Counted from the stretch's first letter, positions 16,748 through 25,331 are shown. The stretch is 64,000 bases of DNA from Amycolatopsis azurea DSM 43854 (GCF_001995215.1 NZ_MUXN01000007.1:152117-216116); one strand, 5' to 3'. A program made the numbers and translations. Notes: generated by a model not told the origin, from the sequence alone.

Positions 16748-16780
16748 AATGACATACCGTTCCGGAAATGACACGTCATT
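16748..16780. promoter_or_regulatory. Candidate TetR operator pair overlapping the patatin start
   Basis: A perfect palindrome, AATGAC-AC-GTCATT, covers 16767-16780 and includes the ATG of the patatin gene. A second half-site, AATGACAT, lies at 16748-16755. Repressor bound here would block both divergent genes. Confidence 0.5.
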
Positions 16781-17715
16781 CCGCGAGGGCGCTGGTGCTC
16801 GGCTGCGGCGGGACCCTGGGGTTCGCCTGGACGGCCGCCGTCCTCGACGCGCTGCACACCCGGGCCGGCTGGGACCCACGCGAGGCGGAGGTCCTGGTCG
16901 GGACCTCGGCGGGCGCCGAGGCGGTGGCCATGCTCGGGGCGGGCATCCCGGCGACGGCGATCCTCGACGCGGTGGCCGGCGCGCCCGGCGGTGACGCCGT
17001 CGTCGCCGCGCACGTCCGCCGGACGCCGGACCGGTTCCCTCCGGTGCCGTCCCCGCGGTGGCCCGCGACCGGGCTGGTCCGGGCCGCGCTCCGCCGCGAC
17101 GTCGACGCGCTCGCCGGTCTCGCGGGACTTCTGCCCCGGGGCAGGGGAGACGCCGGTTGGCTCCGCGACCTCGGCGACGCGCTGGCGCCCGGCGGCTGGG
17201 TCCCGCATCCCGCGACCTGGCTGATGGCGTCGACACCGGCGGGTGAGCGGGTCGCGCTCGGCTCCCCGGACGCGCCACCGGCCCGCCTCGGCGAGGCGAT
17301 CGCCGCGTCCTGGGCCATCCCGGGCTGGTTCCCACCGTCCGTTGTGGACGGACGCCCGCTGCTCGACGGCGGGACGGTTTCCCCGACCTCGGCCGATCTC
17401 CTGCTCACCCGCGACGTCGGCGAGGTCGTGCTGATCGCGCCGATGAGCAGCGAAGGCGGTGCTCCGGCACGCGGCCTGACCCGGCTGGAACGCCTGCTGC
17501 GGACGGCGATGACCAGGCGCGTGAACGACGAGGCACGGCGGCTGCGGGCGGCGGGCGTCCGGGTGGTCCGGATCGAACCGGATCCGGCCGACCTCGCCGC
17601 CATGGGTGCCAACTTCATGGACGGACGGCGGCGCGAGCACGTGCTCGCCACCGCGTTGAGGACGGCGCCCGGCCTGGTCGCCGACGCCTTCGAACGAGAA
17701 GGAGTGCGCGCATGA
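16768..17715 (+). CDS. Patatin-like phospholipase
   Basis: The 315-residue protein has patatin signatures: the oxyanion loop LVLGCGGTLGFAWTAAVL, the nucleophile elbow VGTSAGAEAV (Ser ~50, GXSXG), and the catalytic Asp in LLDGGTVSPTSADL (a DGG motif). Patatins hydrolyse acyl groups from phospholipids or other lipids. No signal peptide is present, so it is likely cytoplasmic or membrane-associated. It is the first gene of a three-gene operon; its stop overlaps the SDR start by four bases. With the SDR and Baeyer-Villiger monooxygenase it suggests breakdown of a lipid or steroid-like substrate. Confidence 0.88.
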   Translation: MTRHSARALVLGCGGTLGFAWTAAVLDALHTRAGWDPREAEVLVGTSAGAEAVAMLGAGIPATAILDAVAGAPGGDAVVAAHVRRTPDRFPPVPSPRWPATGLVRAALRRDVDALAGLAGLLPRGRGDAGWLRDLGDALAPGGWVPHPATWLMASTPAGERVALGSPDAPPARLGEAIAASWAIPGWFPPSVVDGRPLLDGGTVSPTSADLLLTRDVGEVVLIAPMSSEGGAPARGLTRLERLLRTAMTRRVNDEARRLRAAGVRVVRIEPDPADLAAMGANFMDGRRREHVLATALRTAPGLVADAFEREGVRA

Positions 17716-18560
17716 GCAAGTACCCGGACCTCGACCTCGACGGCGCGCATGTGGCGATCACCGGCGCGGGGCAGGGCATCGGCCGCGCGTCGGCGGAACG
17801 CATGGCCGCGCTCGGCGCGCGTGTGTCCATCGGCGATCTCGACCTCGAAGCCGCGAAGCGCACCGCCGCCGACATCGGCGGGACCGCGCACCACCTCGAC
17901 GTCGCCGACCAGGCTTCGTTCGCCGCTTTCCTCGGCGACGCCGAACAGGCGAACGGACCGCTCGCGGTCCTCGTCAACAACGCCGGGATCATGCCCAACG
18001 GCGGTTTCCTCGACCTCTCCGACGCGCTCAACCGGGCGACCATGGAGGTCAACGTCTTCGGCGTCGTTCACGGCATGCGGCTGGCCCTGCCCGGCATGCT
18101 GGAACGCGGACGCGGGCACATCGTCAACGTCGCGTCGCTGGCCGGGAAGTTCCCCGTCCCGGGGCTGGCGATCTACAACGCCAGCAAGTTCGCCGTCGTC
18201 GGGCTCACCGCGGCGACCAGGCTGGAGTGTGCCCCGCACGGGGTGAGCGTCTCCGCCGTGCTGCCTTCGGCGGTCGACACCGCGCTCGCGTCGGGGCTCG
18301 ACATGCGGCCGATCCCGAAGGTGAAACCGGGCCGGATCGCCGACGCCGTCGTGGACTCCGTCCGCACCCGCGCCGCGGAGATCGCCGTGCCCGGTTACGT
18401 CGGCGCGCTCGCCACCCTCGCGGCCGTGACCCCCGAACCGGCGCTCAACGCCTTCCGGCGGCTGGTGCGGGACGACCGGGCCCTGCGCCCCGATTCGCCC
18501 GAGCGGGACGGTTACCGCGCCCGCCTCCACCAGGACACCCAGCGGGAGGAAAACGCATGA
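17712..18560 (+). CDS. Short-chain dehydrogenase/reductase
   Basis: The 282-residue classical SDR has the cofactor motif TGAGQGIG (residues ~17-24), NNAGI, the catalytic Ser in NVASLAG and the YNASKF catalytic Tyr/Lys pair. The acidic residue in IGDLDLEAAK after strand 2 favours NAD(H) over NADP(H). It likely oxidises an alcohol to the ketone that the downstream monooxygenase would use. It overlaps both neighbours by four bases. A C-terminal extension of ~40 residues is somewhat longer than minimal SDRs, as in mycobacterial SadH-type proteins. Confidence 0.92.
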   Translation: MSKYPDLDLDGAHVAITGAGQGIGRASAERMAALGARVSIGDLDLEAAKRTAADIGGTAHHLDVADQASFAAFLGDAEQANGPLAVLVNNAGIMPNGGFLDLSDALNRATMEVNVFGVVHGMRLALPGMLERGRGHIVNVASLAGKFPVPGLAIYNASKFAVVGLTAATRLECAPHGVSVSAVLPSAVDTALASGLDMRPIPKVKPGRIADAVVDSVRTRAAEIAVPGYVGALATLAAVTPEPALNAFRRLVRDDRALRPDSPERDGYRARLHQDTQREENA

Positions 18561-20038
18561 CCACGCAGTACGACGCCGTCGTCGTCGGGGCCGGTTTCGG
18601 CGGGATGGGCGCGGCGATCCAGCTCAACCGGCTCGGCTACGACAACCTGCTCATCCTGGAACGCGAGTCCGATCTCGGCGGCACCTGGCATGTGAACCGC
18701 TATCCCGGGCTGGCCGTCGACATCCCGTCGGCCACCTACTCGTATTCGTTCGAGCCGAATCCGCACTGGTCGCGGCTCTTCGCGCCGGGCGCCGAACTCA
18801 AGCGGTACGCCGAACACGTCGCCGACAAGTACCGGCTGCGGCGCTACATGCGCTTCGGCTCGGTGGTCACCGGCGCCGTCTGGGACGAGGCGAACGCGCA
18901 GTGGACGGTCTCGCTCGCCGAGGGGGAGCCGGTCACCGCGAAGTACCTCCTCACCGCGACCGGATTCCTTTCGCAGCCGAAGAAACCCGACATCGCCGGG
19001 ATCGGCACCTTCGGCGGCACGGTCATCCACACCACCGCGTGGGACGACGGCTACGACCTCGCGGGCAAGCGTGTGGCGGTGATCGGCACCGGCGCGACCG
19101 CAGTCCAGTTGATCCCCGAGATCGCGAAGGTCGCGCGGGACCTCACCGTGTACCAGCGGACCCCGATCTGGGTGAGCCCCAAACTGGACTTCCCGGTTCC
19201 CAAGGCGGTCCGGCGCGCGTTCGCCGCGGTGCCGTTCACCCAGCGGGTCGCCCGGCTGACCGGGACCGCGCTGCTGGAGCTGATGATGGTCTCCGGTGTC
19301 CTGCACTACAAGCAGCTGCCGGCGGCCAACCGGCTCGGCAAGCTGTGGTGCCAGGCGCATCTGCGCCGCCAGGTGCGGGATCCGGGGCTGCGCGCGGAAC
19401 TGACGCCGCGCTATTCGTTCGGCTGCAAGCGGCCGACGTTCTCCAACGAATACTACCCGGCCTTCACCAAGGACCACGTGCACCTGGAGACGACTTCGAT
19501 CGCGAAGATCGACGAGAGCGGGATCGAGACCGCCGACGGACGGCGGCGGGACATCGACGTCCTGGTGCTGGCGACCGGATTCGATCTGTGGGAGGCGAAC
19601 TTCCCGGCGGTCGAGATCATCGGGCGCGACGGCCGGGATCTCGGGAAGTGGTGGCGGGAGAACCGGTTCCAGGCCTACGAGGGGGTCGCGATCCCGAAGT
19701 TCCCCAACTTCATCTCGCTCAACAGCCCGTATTCCTACTCGGGACTGTCCTATTTCACCACCATCGAGACGCAGATGCGCCATATGGACCGGCTTTTCGG
19801 CGCGATGCGGCGGCGAGGCGCGACCGAGTTCGAGGTCACGCAGGAGGCCAACGACGCGTTCCTCGACCGGATGACCGAACGCCTCGGCGACTCGATCTTC
19901 ACCCTCGGGAACTGCGGCCCGGCGAACAGCTACTACTTCAACCCGCACGGGGAGGCGACCCTGCTGCGGCCGTCGTCCACGCTGAACGCGATCAAGGAGG
20001 CACAGAGCTTCCCGGTGGAGGACTACACGTTCGCCTAG
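18557..20038 (+). CDS. Baeyer-Villiger-type flavin monooxygenase
   Basis: The 493-residue protein has the FAD motif GAGFGGMGAA (residues ~10-19) and GGTWHVNRYPG. The Baeyer-Villiger fingerprint FxGxxxHxxxW appears as FGGTVIHTTAW, followed by the NADP motif GTGATAVQ. These enzymes insert oxygen next to a ketone to give an ester or lactone. The SDR directly upstream could supply the ketone and the patatin could hydrolyse the ester, so the three genes form a coherent oxidation-cleavage set. The arrangement recalls the mymA/sadH region of mycobacteria. The ATG at 18557 overlaps the SDR stop (ATGA) after an AGGAGG-like site. Confidence 0.92.
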   Translation: MTTQYDAVVVGAGFGGMGAAIQLNRLGYDNLLILERESDLGGTWHVNRYPGLAVDIPSATYSYSFEPNPHWSRLFAPGAELKRYAEHVADKYRLRRYMRFGSVVTGAVWDEANAQWTVSLAEGEPVTAKYLLTATGFLSQPKKPDIAGIGTFGGTVIHTTAWDDGYDLAGKRVAVIGTGATAVQLIPEIAKVARDLTVYQRTPIWVSPKLDFPVPKAVRRAFAAVPFTQRVARLTGTALLELMMVSGVLHYKQLPAANRLGKLWCQAHLRRQVRDPGLRAELTPRYSFGCKRPTFSNEYYPAFTKDHVHLETTSIAKIDESGIETADGRRRDIDVLVLATGFDLWEANFPAVEIIGRDGRDLGKWWRENRFQAYEGVAIPKFPNFISLNSPYSYSGLSYFTTIETQMRHMDRLFGAMRRRGATEFEVTQEANDAFLDRMTERLGDSIFTLGNCGPANSYYFNPHGEATLLRPSSTLNAIKEAQSFPVEDYTFA

Positions 20039-20079
20039 AGGTGGTCGGCGGCTGGCGCATTTAGAGGACTCACTGCGGC

Positions 20080-20136
20080 GTGTCGCGAAAGCCACTTTCA
20101 GGACGTCTGGTGTCCCGAAAGTGGCTTTCGCGACAC
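20080..20136. repeat. Long intergenic palindrome, family A copy 1
   Basis: Two perfect 20-base arms (left 20080-20099, right 20117-20136) carry the core GCGAAAGCCACTTTC, separated by a 17-base loop in which GGAC/GTCC can extend the stem. It begins 41 bp after the monooxygenase stop and may act as terminator between convergent genes. It shares its core with the palindromes at 20186 and 25093. Confidence 0.85.
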
Positions 20137-20185
20137 TCGATGCCGCCGGGACCGCTGGGTCGGGACCGCGGGGCGGGGAGGTCGT

Positions 20186-20238
20186 GTTGTGAAAGCCACT
20201 CTCGCAACCTTCAACGTTGCGAAAGTGGCTTTCACAAC
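20186..20238. repeat. Long intergenic palindrome, family A copy 2
   Basis: Arms of 23 bases (20186-20208 and 20216-20238) pair with one mismatch around the loop CTTCAAC. The same loop and almost the same arms recur at 25093-25145. It lies 50 bp from copy 1. The remaining intergenic sequence up to 20361 holds only the 25-base repeat at 20328. Confidence 0.85.
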
Positions 20239-20327
20239 TTGCGCCGGGCTGATCAAGGCCGTGCCGTCCACGTCCAGTGCTAGACGACGTGACGGACCCA
20301 GTGGGTAGGCGAATACGAGTCCGCTAG

Positions 20328-20352
20328 AACCCGAATCGCCACTCACGACCCG
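20328..20352. repeat. 25-base exact repeat (shared with 62004-62028)
   Basis: The sequence starting AACCCGAATCGCCACTCACG is identical over 25 bases to 62004-62028. In both places it lies at the 3' end of a minus-strand gene. It contains CCACTCACGACC, one arm end of the family B palindromes. Confidence 0.75.
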
Positions 20353-20361
20353 CCTACGACG

Positions 20362-21114
20362 TCACTGCTTGCGGAGCCGGAGGGTGAGGCCCGCGCCCGC
20401 GACGGCGAGGAAGACCGCGCCGAGGGCGTATGGCCACCACGGCACGTCAGTGTCGCCCACCGGGGCGGAACCGTAACCACCGGCGGCACCGGTGCGGTCG
20501 TAGGTCGAACCGGGCAGCTTGTCGCCGTACCGGCTCTGCAGAGCCTCGCGGTAGGCGGCGAGCGTCATCGTCTCGCCGGTCTTCGCCACCGACGAGCCGT
20601 CGAGGACGGTCACGGTGTCCCCGTCGACGGCGTACCAGGCACCGGCCTGCGGCTCGCTCAAGAGGTAGCCCTTGCCGGTCTGCGCCGCGAGGCGCTTTTC
20701 GACGTCACCCGAGGCGACGTTGTAGACCGACCAGCCCGAGCCCTCACGCTGCGACCACACCGTCGCCGCGTCGCCGTTGCCCAGGGTGGCGGGAATGGCG
20801 ACGTAGGCGAGTTCGGCGGGGACGGCCGACGTTCCGGCGATGAAGCCCGCGGTCGGCTGGTAGACCGCGACCGGGGTCCGCGGATCGGCCTTGGCGGTTC
20901 TGGCCGCGACGGCCGTGTCCGCCTTGGCCGCTCCGGGGAACACCGCCTTGGCGAGCCGCTGGGCGGTCGCGTCACTGGTGACCACTGTGGACACCGCGGC
21001 GAGGTCGGCGGCGGTGGGCGCGCCGCTGGGGGCGTCGGCGGCGGAGGCCTGGCCGCCGAGTGCCAGTGACAGTCCGAAGGCGAGGATCGTGGCGCCGAGG
21101 AAGGTTCGCTTCAT
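20362..21114 (-). CDS. Secreted protein with C-terminal membrane anchor, unknown function
   Basis: The 250-residue protein has a Sec signal peptide (MKRTFLGATILAFGLSLALG, probable cleavage after ASA) and an Ala-rich extracellular domain with strand-rich sequence. A C-terminal transmembrane helix (WWPYALGAVFLAVAGAGLTL) ends in RLRKQ, giving a type I topology with no LPXTG-like motif. No known domain is recognised. It starts four bases after the stop of the papain-like protease gene, so both are surely cotranscribed. The anchored protein may be a substrate, inhibitor or partner of the protease; this is inference from operon structure. Confidence 0.82.
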   Translation of the reverse strand: MKRTFLGATILAFGLSLALGGQASAADAPSGAPTAADLAAVSTVVTSDATAQRLAKAVFPGAAKADTAVAARTAKADPRTPVAVYQPTAGFIAGTSAVPAELAYVAIPATLGNGDAATVWSQREGSGWSVYNVASGDVEKRLAAQTGKGYLLSEPQAGAWYAVDGDTVTVLDGSSVAKTGETMTLAAYREALQSRYGDKLPGSTYDRTGAAGGYGSAPVGDTDVPWWPYALGAVFLAVAGAGLTLRLRKQ

Positions 21115-21118
21115 GGTT

Positions 21119-21709
21119 TCAGTCCTTGATCCCGTAGACGGTGTGGGTCCAGGTGAACGAGTTGTTGGACCGGTAGGCGTTGTAGCTCATCTGGTTGTAG
21201 CGGGGGCTCGATCCCCACGGGTCGCCGTAGTACACCGTCGTGGCGCCGTTCGTGTTGTCGTAGCCGTAGAGCACGTGCATGTGCCCGCCGCCGTTGCGCC
21301 AGCCGATCCGGGTGCCGATCGGCTGCCGCGCGTCGACCTGGGCCTTGATGGTCGCGAAGCTCAGCGTCTGGCCCGAGGAGTTGTAGCTGCCGACGTTGCT
21401 GAACCCGAGCCACCGGAACACGCGCTGCTGATCGCTCAGGTAACCCTGGTTGTTCGCACAGTCCGAACCGGACTCGTTGTGCGCGACCTGGCAGAACTTC
21501 GTCTGGGAGATGCTGTGCCCGAAGTAGGCGGCGATGGTGTTGCCACTGGCGTCCCAGCACCAGTTGCTCTTCTCCTGCGCCTGCATCTTGATCGGGATCG
21601 TGGTGGCCGCCGTGATCGCGGGCGCCGCGGCGGCGGGCGCCTGCAGGGCGACCAACGCGGCGACACCGGCACAGGCCGTGGCCAGCCCGCGCCTGAATGA
21701 GGTCTTCAC
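21119..21709 (-). CDS. Secreted papain-like cysteine protease (C39/AvrRpt2-like fold)
   Basis: The 196-residue protein has a signal peptide (RRGLATACAGVAALVALQAP, cleavage near AAAAP). The mature protein has a papain-like triad pattern: catalytic Cys in QEKSNWCWDASGNTIAAYFG, His in NGGGHMHVLYGY and Asp in TVYYGDPWGSS. The NWCWxA motif and short length match the papain-like cysteine proteases grouped with AvrRpt2. Two further cysteines (FCQVAHNESGSDC) may form a disulfide outside the cell. It is first in a two-gene operon with the membrane-anchored protein at 20362. Its promoter lies in the ~360-bp divergent region shared with the LAL regulator. Confidence 0.85.
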   Translation of the reverse strand: MKTSFRRGLATACAGVAALVALQAPAAAAPAITAATTIPIKMQAQEKSNWCWDASGNTIAAYFGHSISQTKFCQVAHNESGSDCANNQGYLSDQQRVFRWLGFSNVGSYNSSGQTLSFATIKAQVDARQPIGTRIGWRNGGGHMHVLYGYDNTNGATTVYYGDPWGSSPRYNQMSYNAYRSNNSFTWTHTVYGIKD

Positions 21710-22070
21710 CGTCGGAACACTCCTAACTGGATGGTCGAACGCGAAGCACGCGCGGGCGGCTACCCGAAGGAGACAGGTGGGGACTTCGGCTACCCGAACG
21801 GATGGCCGACCGGCGCGAACAGGGGACTTGCGCTGTGACGAAGTGACCCAGGGGCACTGCGAACAGTCTGAGATTCACCCTCCGGTGGCCTCGTGGCAAG
21901 GTTCGCGCCAATACCTAAGGGTCCGTATTGCCGATGCGGGCTTTCGCGTAGCGCAGGTCGGCGTCGGCCGATCGAGTTAACGTCGTGACTCAGGTGGTGT
22001 GGACCAGCGGAAAGCGCGCGGCCCGTGGTCACTGTTCGTGTTCCCGCCTTTCGGCGGGTGTCCAATCGGT
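21710..22070. other. Divergent intergenic region between protease and LAL regulator
   Basis: This 361-bp region holds no convincing gene. CGGCTACCCGAA occurs twice as a direct repeat (~21758 and ~21788), and AATACCTAAGGGTCCGTATT (~21910-21929) is an inverted repeat with 5-bp ends. Either could be a regulator site for the divergent genes. No other structure was seen. Confidence 0.45.
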
Positions 22071-24914
22071 ATGGTCCCGGGCATGCCGACGATCGGTGCG
22101 GCACCGGTGTTCGTGGCCCGCGACACCGAATTGGCCGAACTGGTGCGTGTCGCCACGAGCCCGCCGTCGGTCGCCGTCGTCGAGGGCGAACCGGGTGTGG
22201 GCCGGAGCCGTCTGCTCGAAGAATTGGCCGCCCATCCCGGGATCGCGTCGCGCGTGGTCTGGTCCGCCCGCTGTGGTTCCTTCGCGCGCCCGTGCCGGCT
22301 CGCGCCGTTGGTGGACGCGCTGCTCGGGAAGAGCGACGTGGCCGCTGCCCACGCGGGCGCCTTCTCCCCGGTGACCGGTGTCCTGCGGCGGCTGATCCCC
22401 GAATGGTCACCTTGGCTGCCGCCGTTCCCGGAGAACGCGGACGCCGACACCGTCCGGCAGCAGGAGTTCCGTGCCGTGCGCGAGGTCCTGACCGGCTGCG
22501 GTCCGGCGGTGCTGGTACTCGACGACGTCCACTCCGCCGACGACGACACCTGGGAGTTCCTGCGCGGCCTCGCGGCTTCCCTGGCGGCGCTGAGCGTGGT
22601 GGTCAGCGCGGTGGCGGGTGGATCCCGGCGATTCCCGCCGCTGCGCGAAACCGCCGCGCACCTCTCGCTTCCGGCGTTCACCGCCGACCAGGTGCGGACG
22701 CTGCTCGACGCGTCCTTCGGCCGCTGCGCCCCGGATTTCGCCGAAGCGGCACACCGGCGGACGTCCGGGATCGCCGTCGACCTGACCGCCTTGGTCCAGA
22801 GCGTCGGTGACACGGCCGAGGCGCTTTCGGCGGACAGGCTGGCGTCGGCGACCGCGCCGCCGATCGTGCGGAGCCGGGTCGCCGGGCTGATGACGGCGAT
22901 CGGACCGGCCGCACGCGACGTCGTCCGCGCGGCCGCGGTGCTGGGATCGCCCGCGGGGGAAGCGGATCTGGGCGCGGTGGCGTCGTCCGGTGAGATCTCC
23001 GGCGCGCTCACCGAAGCCGTCGAAGCGGGACTGCTGCGGGATCTCGGTCGCGGCCGCTACGTCTCGGGAAGTCCGCTGATCGCCGAAGCGGTCTACGCGT
23101 TGCTTCCCGGCCCTCAGCGGTGCTCGATGCACGGCCGCGCCGCCGCCCGGCTCGCCGCGGTCGCCGAACCCTTCGCCTCACTGATCGCCCGCCACGCGCG
23201 GCTCGCGGGCGATATCGCCGCGTGGACACAGTGGACGGGCGTCGCGGTCGACAATGCCATCGAAGACGGCCGGACCGAGGAGGCGAGCCGTCTGCTCGAA
23301 GCTGCTTTGCGGGACGCGGATCTGCCGCGGACCGCGCGCGAGTCGTTCGCCGTCCGGCTCGGCAGGGAACTGCCGCGCAGCATCGCCCACGCGGGCACGG
23401 TCCGGCTGCTGCGGGAGATCCTGCGCGAATGGCCGCTGAGCAAGGCCGCGCGGGGCGAGATCCGGGTCCATCTCGGTCAGGTGCTGATCAACCAGGTGGG
23501 CAAGGTCGAAGCGGGCAGGCTCGAGATCGAACTGGGCGCGGCCGACCTCGGCAGACGGCAGGCCCTGCTGGCCAGGGGACTGGTCACCTTGGCGCTGCCG
23601 CATATCGGCACGGTCCCGGTCGAGGAGAACCTCCGCTGGCTCGACGAGGCCGAACAGGTCAGCAAGGGAGAGCACGACGCCGGGTTGCTCGCCGCGATCG
23701 CCGCCAACCGGCTCTCGGCGCGGATGCAGATCGCCGACCCGGAGGCCTGGGGCGACATCGCCGACCTGCCGCGGGCCCCGGAATCGGCCGAGGTCTGCCG
23801 CCAGGTGGCCCGCACCTACATCAACCTGGCCGACGCGGTGGCGTGGAACGGGCACTACCCGGTCGCGCGGGCCTACCTCGCGACCGCGCGGCGGCTGATC
23901 CGCGACGACCACCAGCCGTACCTCGACGCGCTCGCCGACGGGACGGAACTGCGCCTGGACCTCGCGATGGGGGAGTGGGCGAGCGTCGCGGAGAAGGCGC
24001 GCGCGATGCTGACGCGGGTCGACAAGGACAGCTCGCTCGCCGCCGAGCCTCTGCTCGTGCTCGGCTGGTACGAGTACGGGCAACATCGGCCGATGGCGGC
24101 ACTGCGCAGATTCGACGCGGCGTTCGCGCTGTCCGCGGGCAGTGTCCCGGTGCAGGCTTCGGCGTACGCGGGCCGCGTCGCGGTCCATCAGGCGGGCAAG
24201 GATCTGCAAGCCGCCCGGCGCCTGGCCGAGTACGGCCTGGAGACCGTGCGCCGCAAGAACAACTGGGTCTGGGCGGCGGAACTGATGCCGTTCGCCGTGC
24301 GCACGATGCTCGGGCTGGGACAGCACGTCGAGGCGCGGGAACTGCTCGCGGAGTACCGGCAGGGCATCGACGGCAAGGACGCGCCGGTCGCCAACGCCTC
24401 GGCGCTGCTGTGCCGGGGGATGCTCACCCAGGCGCGCGGCGAAACCCTCGACGCAGGCGATCTTCTGCTCGGTGCCGCCCAGGCCTACAGCGCTCTGCCG
24501 TTCCCGTATTTCGCCGCCTACGCCAACGAACTCGCGGCCGGATGCTTTTCCGAAGCCGGAGAGCAGGCACGGGCCGTCGCCTCCTTCACCACCGCCGAGA
24601 CGGTGTACGCGAGCCTCGGCGCCGCTGTGGACGCGCTTCGCTGTCGCCGGTCCCTGCGGCGGTGCGATCCAGAGATGCCCCGGCGCGGGCGCAAGGGGTA
24701 CGGCGAGGCGTTGTCGCCGAGGGAACTCGAAGTCGCCCGGCTCGCCGCCCAGAACCTGACCAACCGGGAGATCGGCGAACGGCTGTTCCTCTCGCCGCGG
24801 ACGGTCGAGATCCACGTCGGACGGGCGCTGCGGAAATTGGGGCTGCCTTCGCGCACCGTCCTCACCGAAGACCTGCTCCGTGACGCGACCGGTGAAGGTT
24901 CCAAAACCGCCTGA
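22071..24914 (+). CDS. LuxR-type large ATP-binding (LAL) regulator
   Basis: About 947 residues: an N-terminal AAA/NB-ARC-like domain (VFVARDTELAELVR, then the P-loop VEGEPGVGRSRLLEEL and Walker B-like AVLVLDDVHSADD), a long TPR-like helical middle, and a C-terminal LuxR HTH (LSPRELEVARLAAQNLTNREIGERLFLSPRTVEIHVGR, residues ~885-935). LAL proteins activate secondary metabolism or sugar genes after sensing a ligand. The P-loop lysine is replaced by arginine (GVGRS), which may weaken ATP hydrolysis. The start is uncertain: ATG 22071 or 22083 just before the conserved domain, neither with a clear ribosome site. It is monocistronic and no biosynthetic cluster adjoins it. Confidence 0.88.
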   Translation: MVPGMPTIGAAPVFVARDTELAELVRVATSPPSVAVVEGEPGVGRSRLLEELAAHPGIASRVVWSARCGSFARPCRLAPLVDALLGKSDVAAAHAGAFSPVTGVLRRLIPEWSPWLPPFPENADADTVRQQEFRAVREVLTGCGPAVLVLDDVHSADDDTWEFLRGLAASLAALSVVVSAVAGGSRRFPPLRETAAHLSLPAFTADQVRTLLDASFGRCAPDFAEAAHRRTSGIAVDLTALVQSVGDTAEALSADRLASATAPPIVRSRVAGLMTAIGPAARDVVRAAAVLGSPAGEADLGAVASSGEISGALTEAVEAGLLRDLGRGRYVSGSPLIAEAVYALLPGPQRCSMHGRAAARLAAVAEPFASLIARHARLAGDIAAWTQWTGVAVDNAIEDGRTEEASRLLEAALRDADLPRTARESFAVRLGRELPRSIAHAGTVRLLREILREWPLSKAARGEIRVHLGQVLINQVGKVEAGRLEIELGAADLGRRQALLARGLVTLALPHIGTVPVEENLRWLDEAEQVSKGEHDAGLLAAIAANRLSARMQIADPEAWGDIADLPRAPESAEVCRQVARTYINLADAVAWNGHYPVARAYLATARRLIRDDHQPYLDALADGTELRLDLAMGEWASVAEKARAMLTRVDKDSSLAAEPLLVLGWYEYGQHRPMAALRRFDAAFALSAGSVPVQASAYAGRVAVHQAGKDLQAARRLAEYGLETVRRKNNWVWAAELMPFAVRTMLGLGQHVEARELLAEYRQGIDGKDAPVANASALLCRGMLTQARGETLDAGDLLLGAAQAYSALPFPYFAAYANELAAGCFSEAGEQARAVASFTTAETVYASLGAAVDALRCRRSLRRCDPEMPRRGRKGYGEALSPRELEVARLAAQNLTNREIGERLFLSPRTVEIHVGRALRKLGLPSRTVLTEDLLRDATGEGSKTA

Positions 24915-24984
24915 TCCGTTCCGTAGGGGCCGTATTCGGTTGTTCGCTTGGGTGCCTTTCGGAGAAAGACGCGGGGCAGCGGTT

Positions 24985-25003
24985 GCCTTGCCTGCGGCAA
25001 GGC
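24985..25003 (+). terminator. Rho-independent-like hairpin after the LAL gene
   Basis: GCCTTGCC-TGC-GGCAAGGC is a perfect 8-bp stem with a three-base loop, 70 bp after the LAL stop. There is no T-tract. Confidence 0.6.
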
Positions 25004-25092
25004 CTACCGGCTCCAGGGCTCCGGCGGTGTCGTGTCGCGTGTCGGCAGTGCGGGTGCCGGCGGGTGGGGCGGGATGGCCGCCCGCCCGGAGG

Positions 25093-25145
25093 GTTGCGAA
25101 AGCCACTTTCGCAACCTTCAACGTTGCGAAAGTGGCTTTCGCAAC
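25093..25145. repeat. Long intergenic palindrome, family A copy 3
   Basis: Perfect 23-base arms (25093-25115 and 25123-25145) surround the loop CTTCAAC, the same loop as at 20209. Each arm is itself a palindrome (GTTGCGAAAG-CCA-CTTTCGCAAC), so the element can fold as one long hairpin or as two side-by-side hairpins. It lies ~180 bp after the LAL gene and ~130 bp before the iron-uptake promoter. Confidence 0.88.
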
Positions 25146-25274
25146 ACGTCGCCGACCGACCCGACCCGCGCCGCCCCGCCCGACCCACCCGCCCCGCTCC
25201 TGAGGGAGAAGCCTTCGCACACCGGCGGCCTGGCAACCCCCTTGGCAGCTTCCGGACACCGGCCGAACTGTGCC

Positions 25275-25303
25275 TTGACACCAAGGTAAGCCCACCCTTA
25301 GTT
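25275..25303 (+). promoter_or_regulatory. Sigma-A-type promoter with iron-box-like operator in the spacer
   Basis: TTGACA (25275-25280) is followed after exactly 17 bases by TTAGTT (25298-25303). The spacer and -10 carry AAGGTAAGCCCACCCTTA, a 19-base window (25282-25300) that matches the IdeR/DmdR consensus TTAGGTTAGGCTAACCTAA at 12 positions. Iron-loaded DtxR-type repressor bound there would block RNA polymerase, giving induction under iron limitation. This agrees with the IrtAB genes downstream. Confidence 0.65.
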
Positions 25304-25331
25304 TCCCCCTATAACTTTCCAAGGGGGCGAG

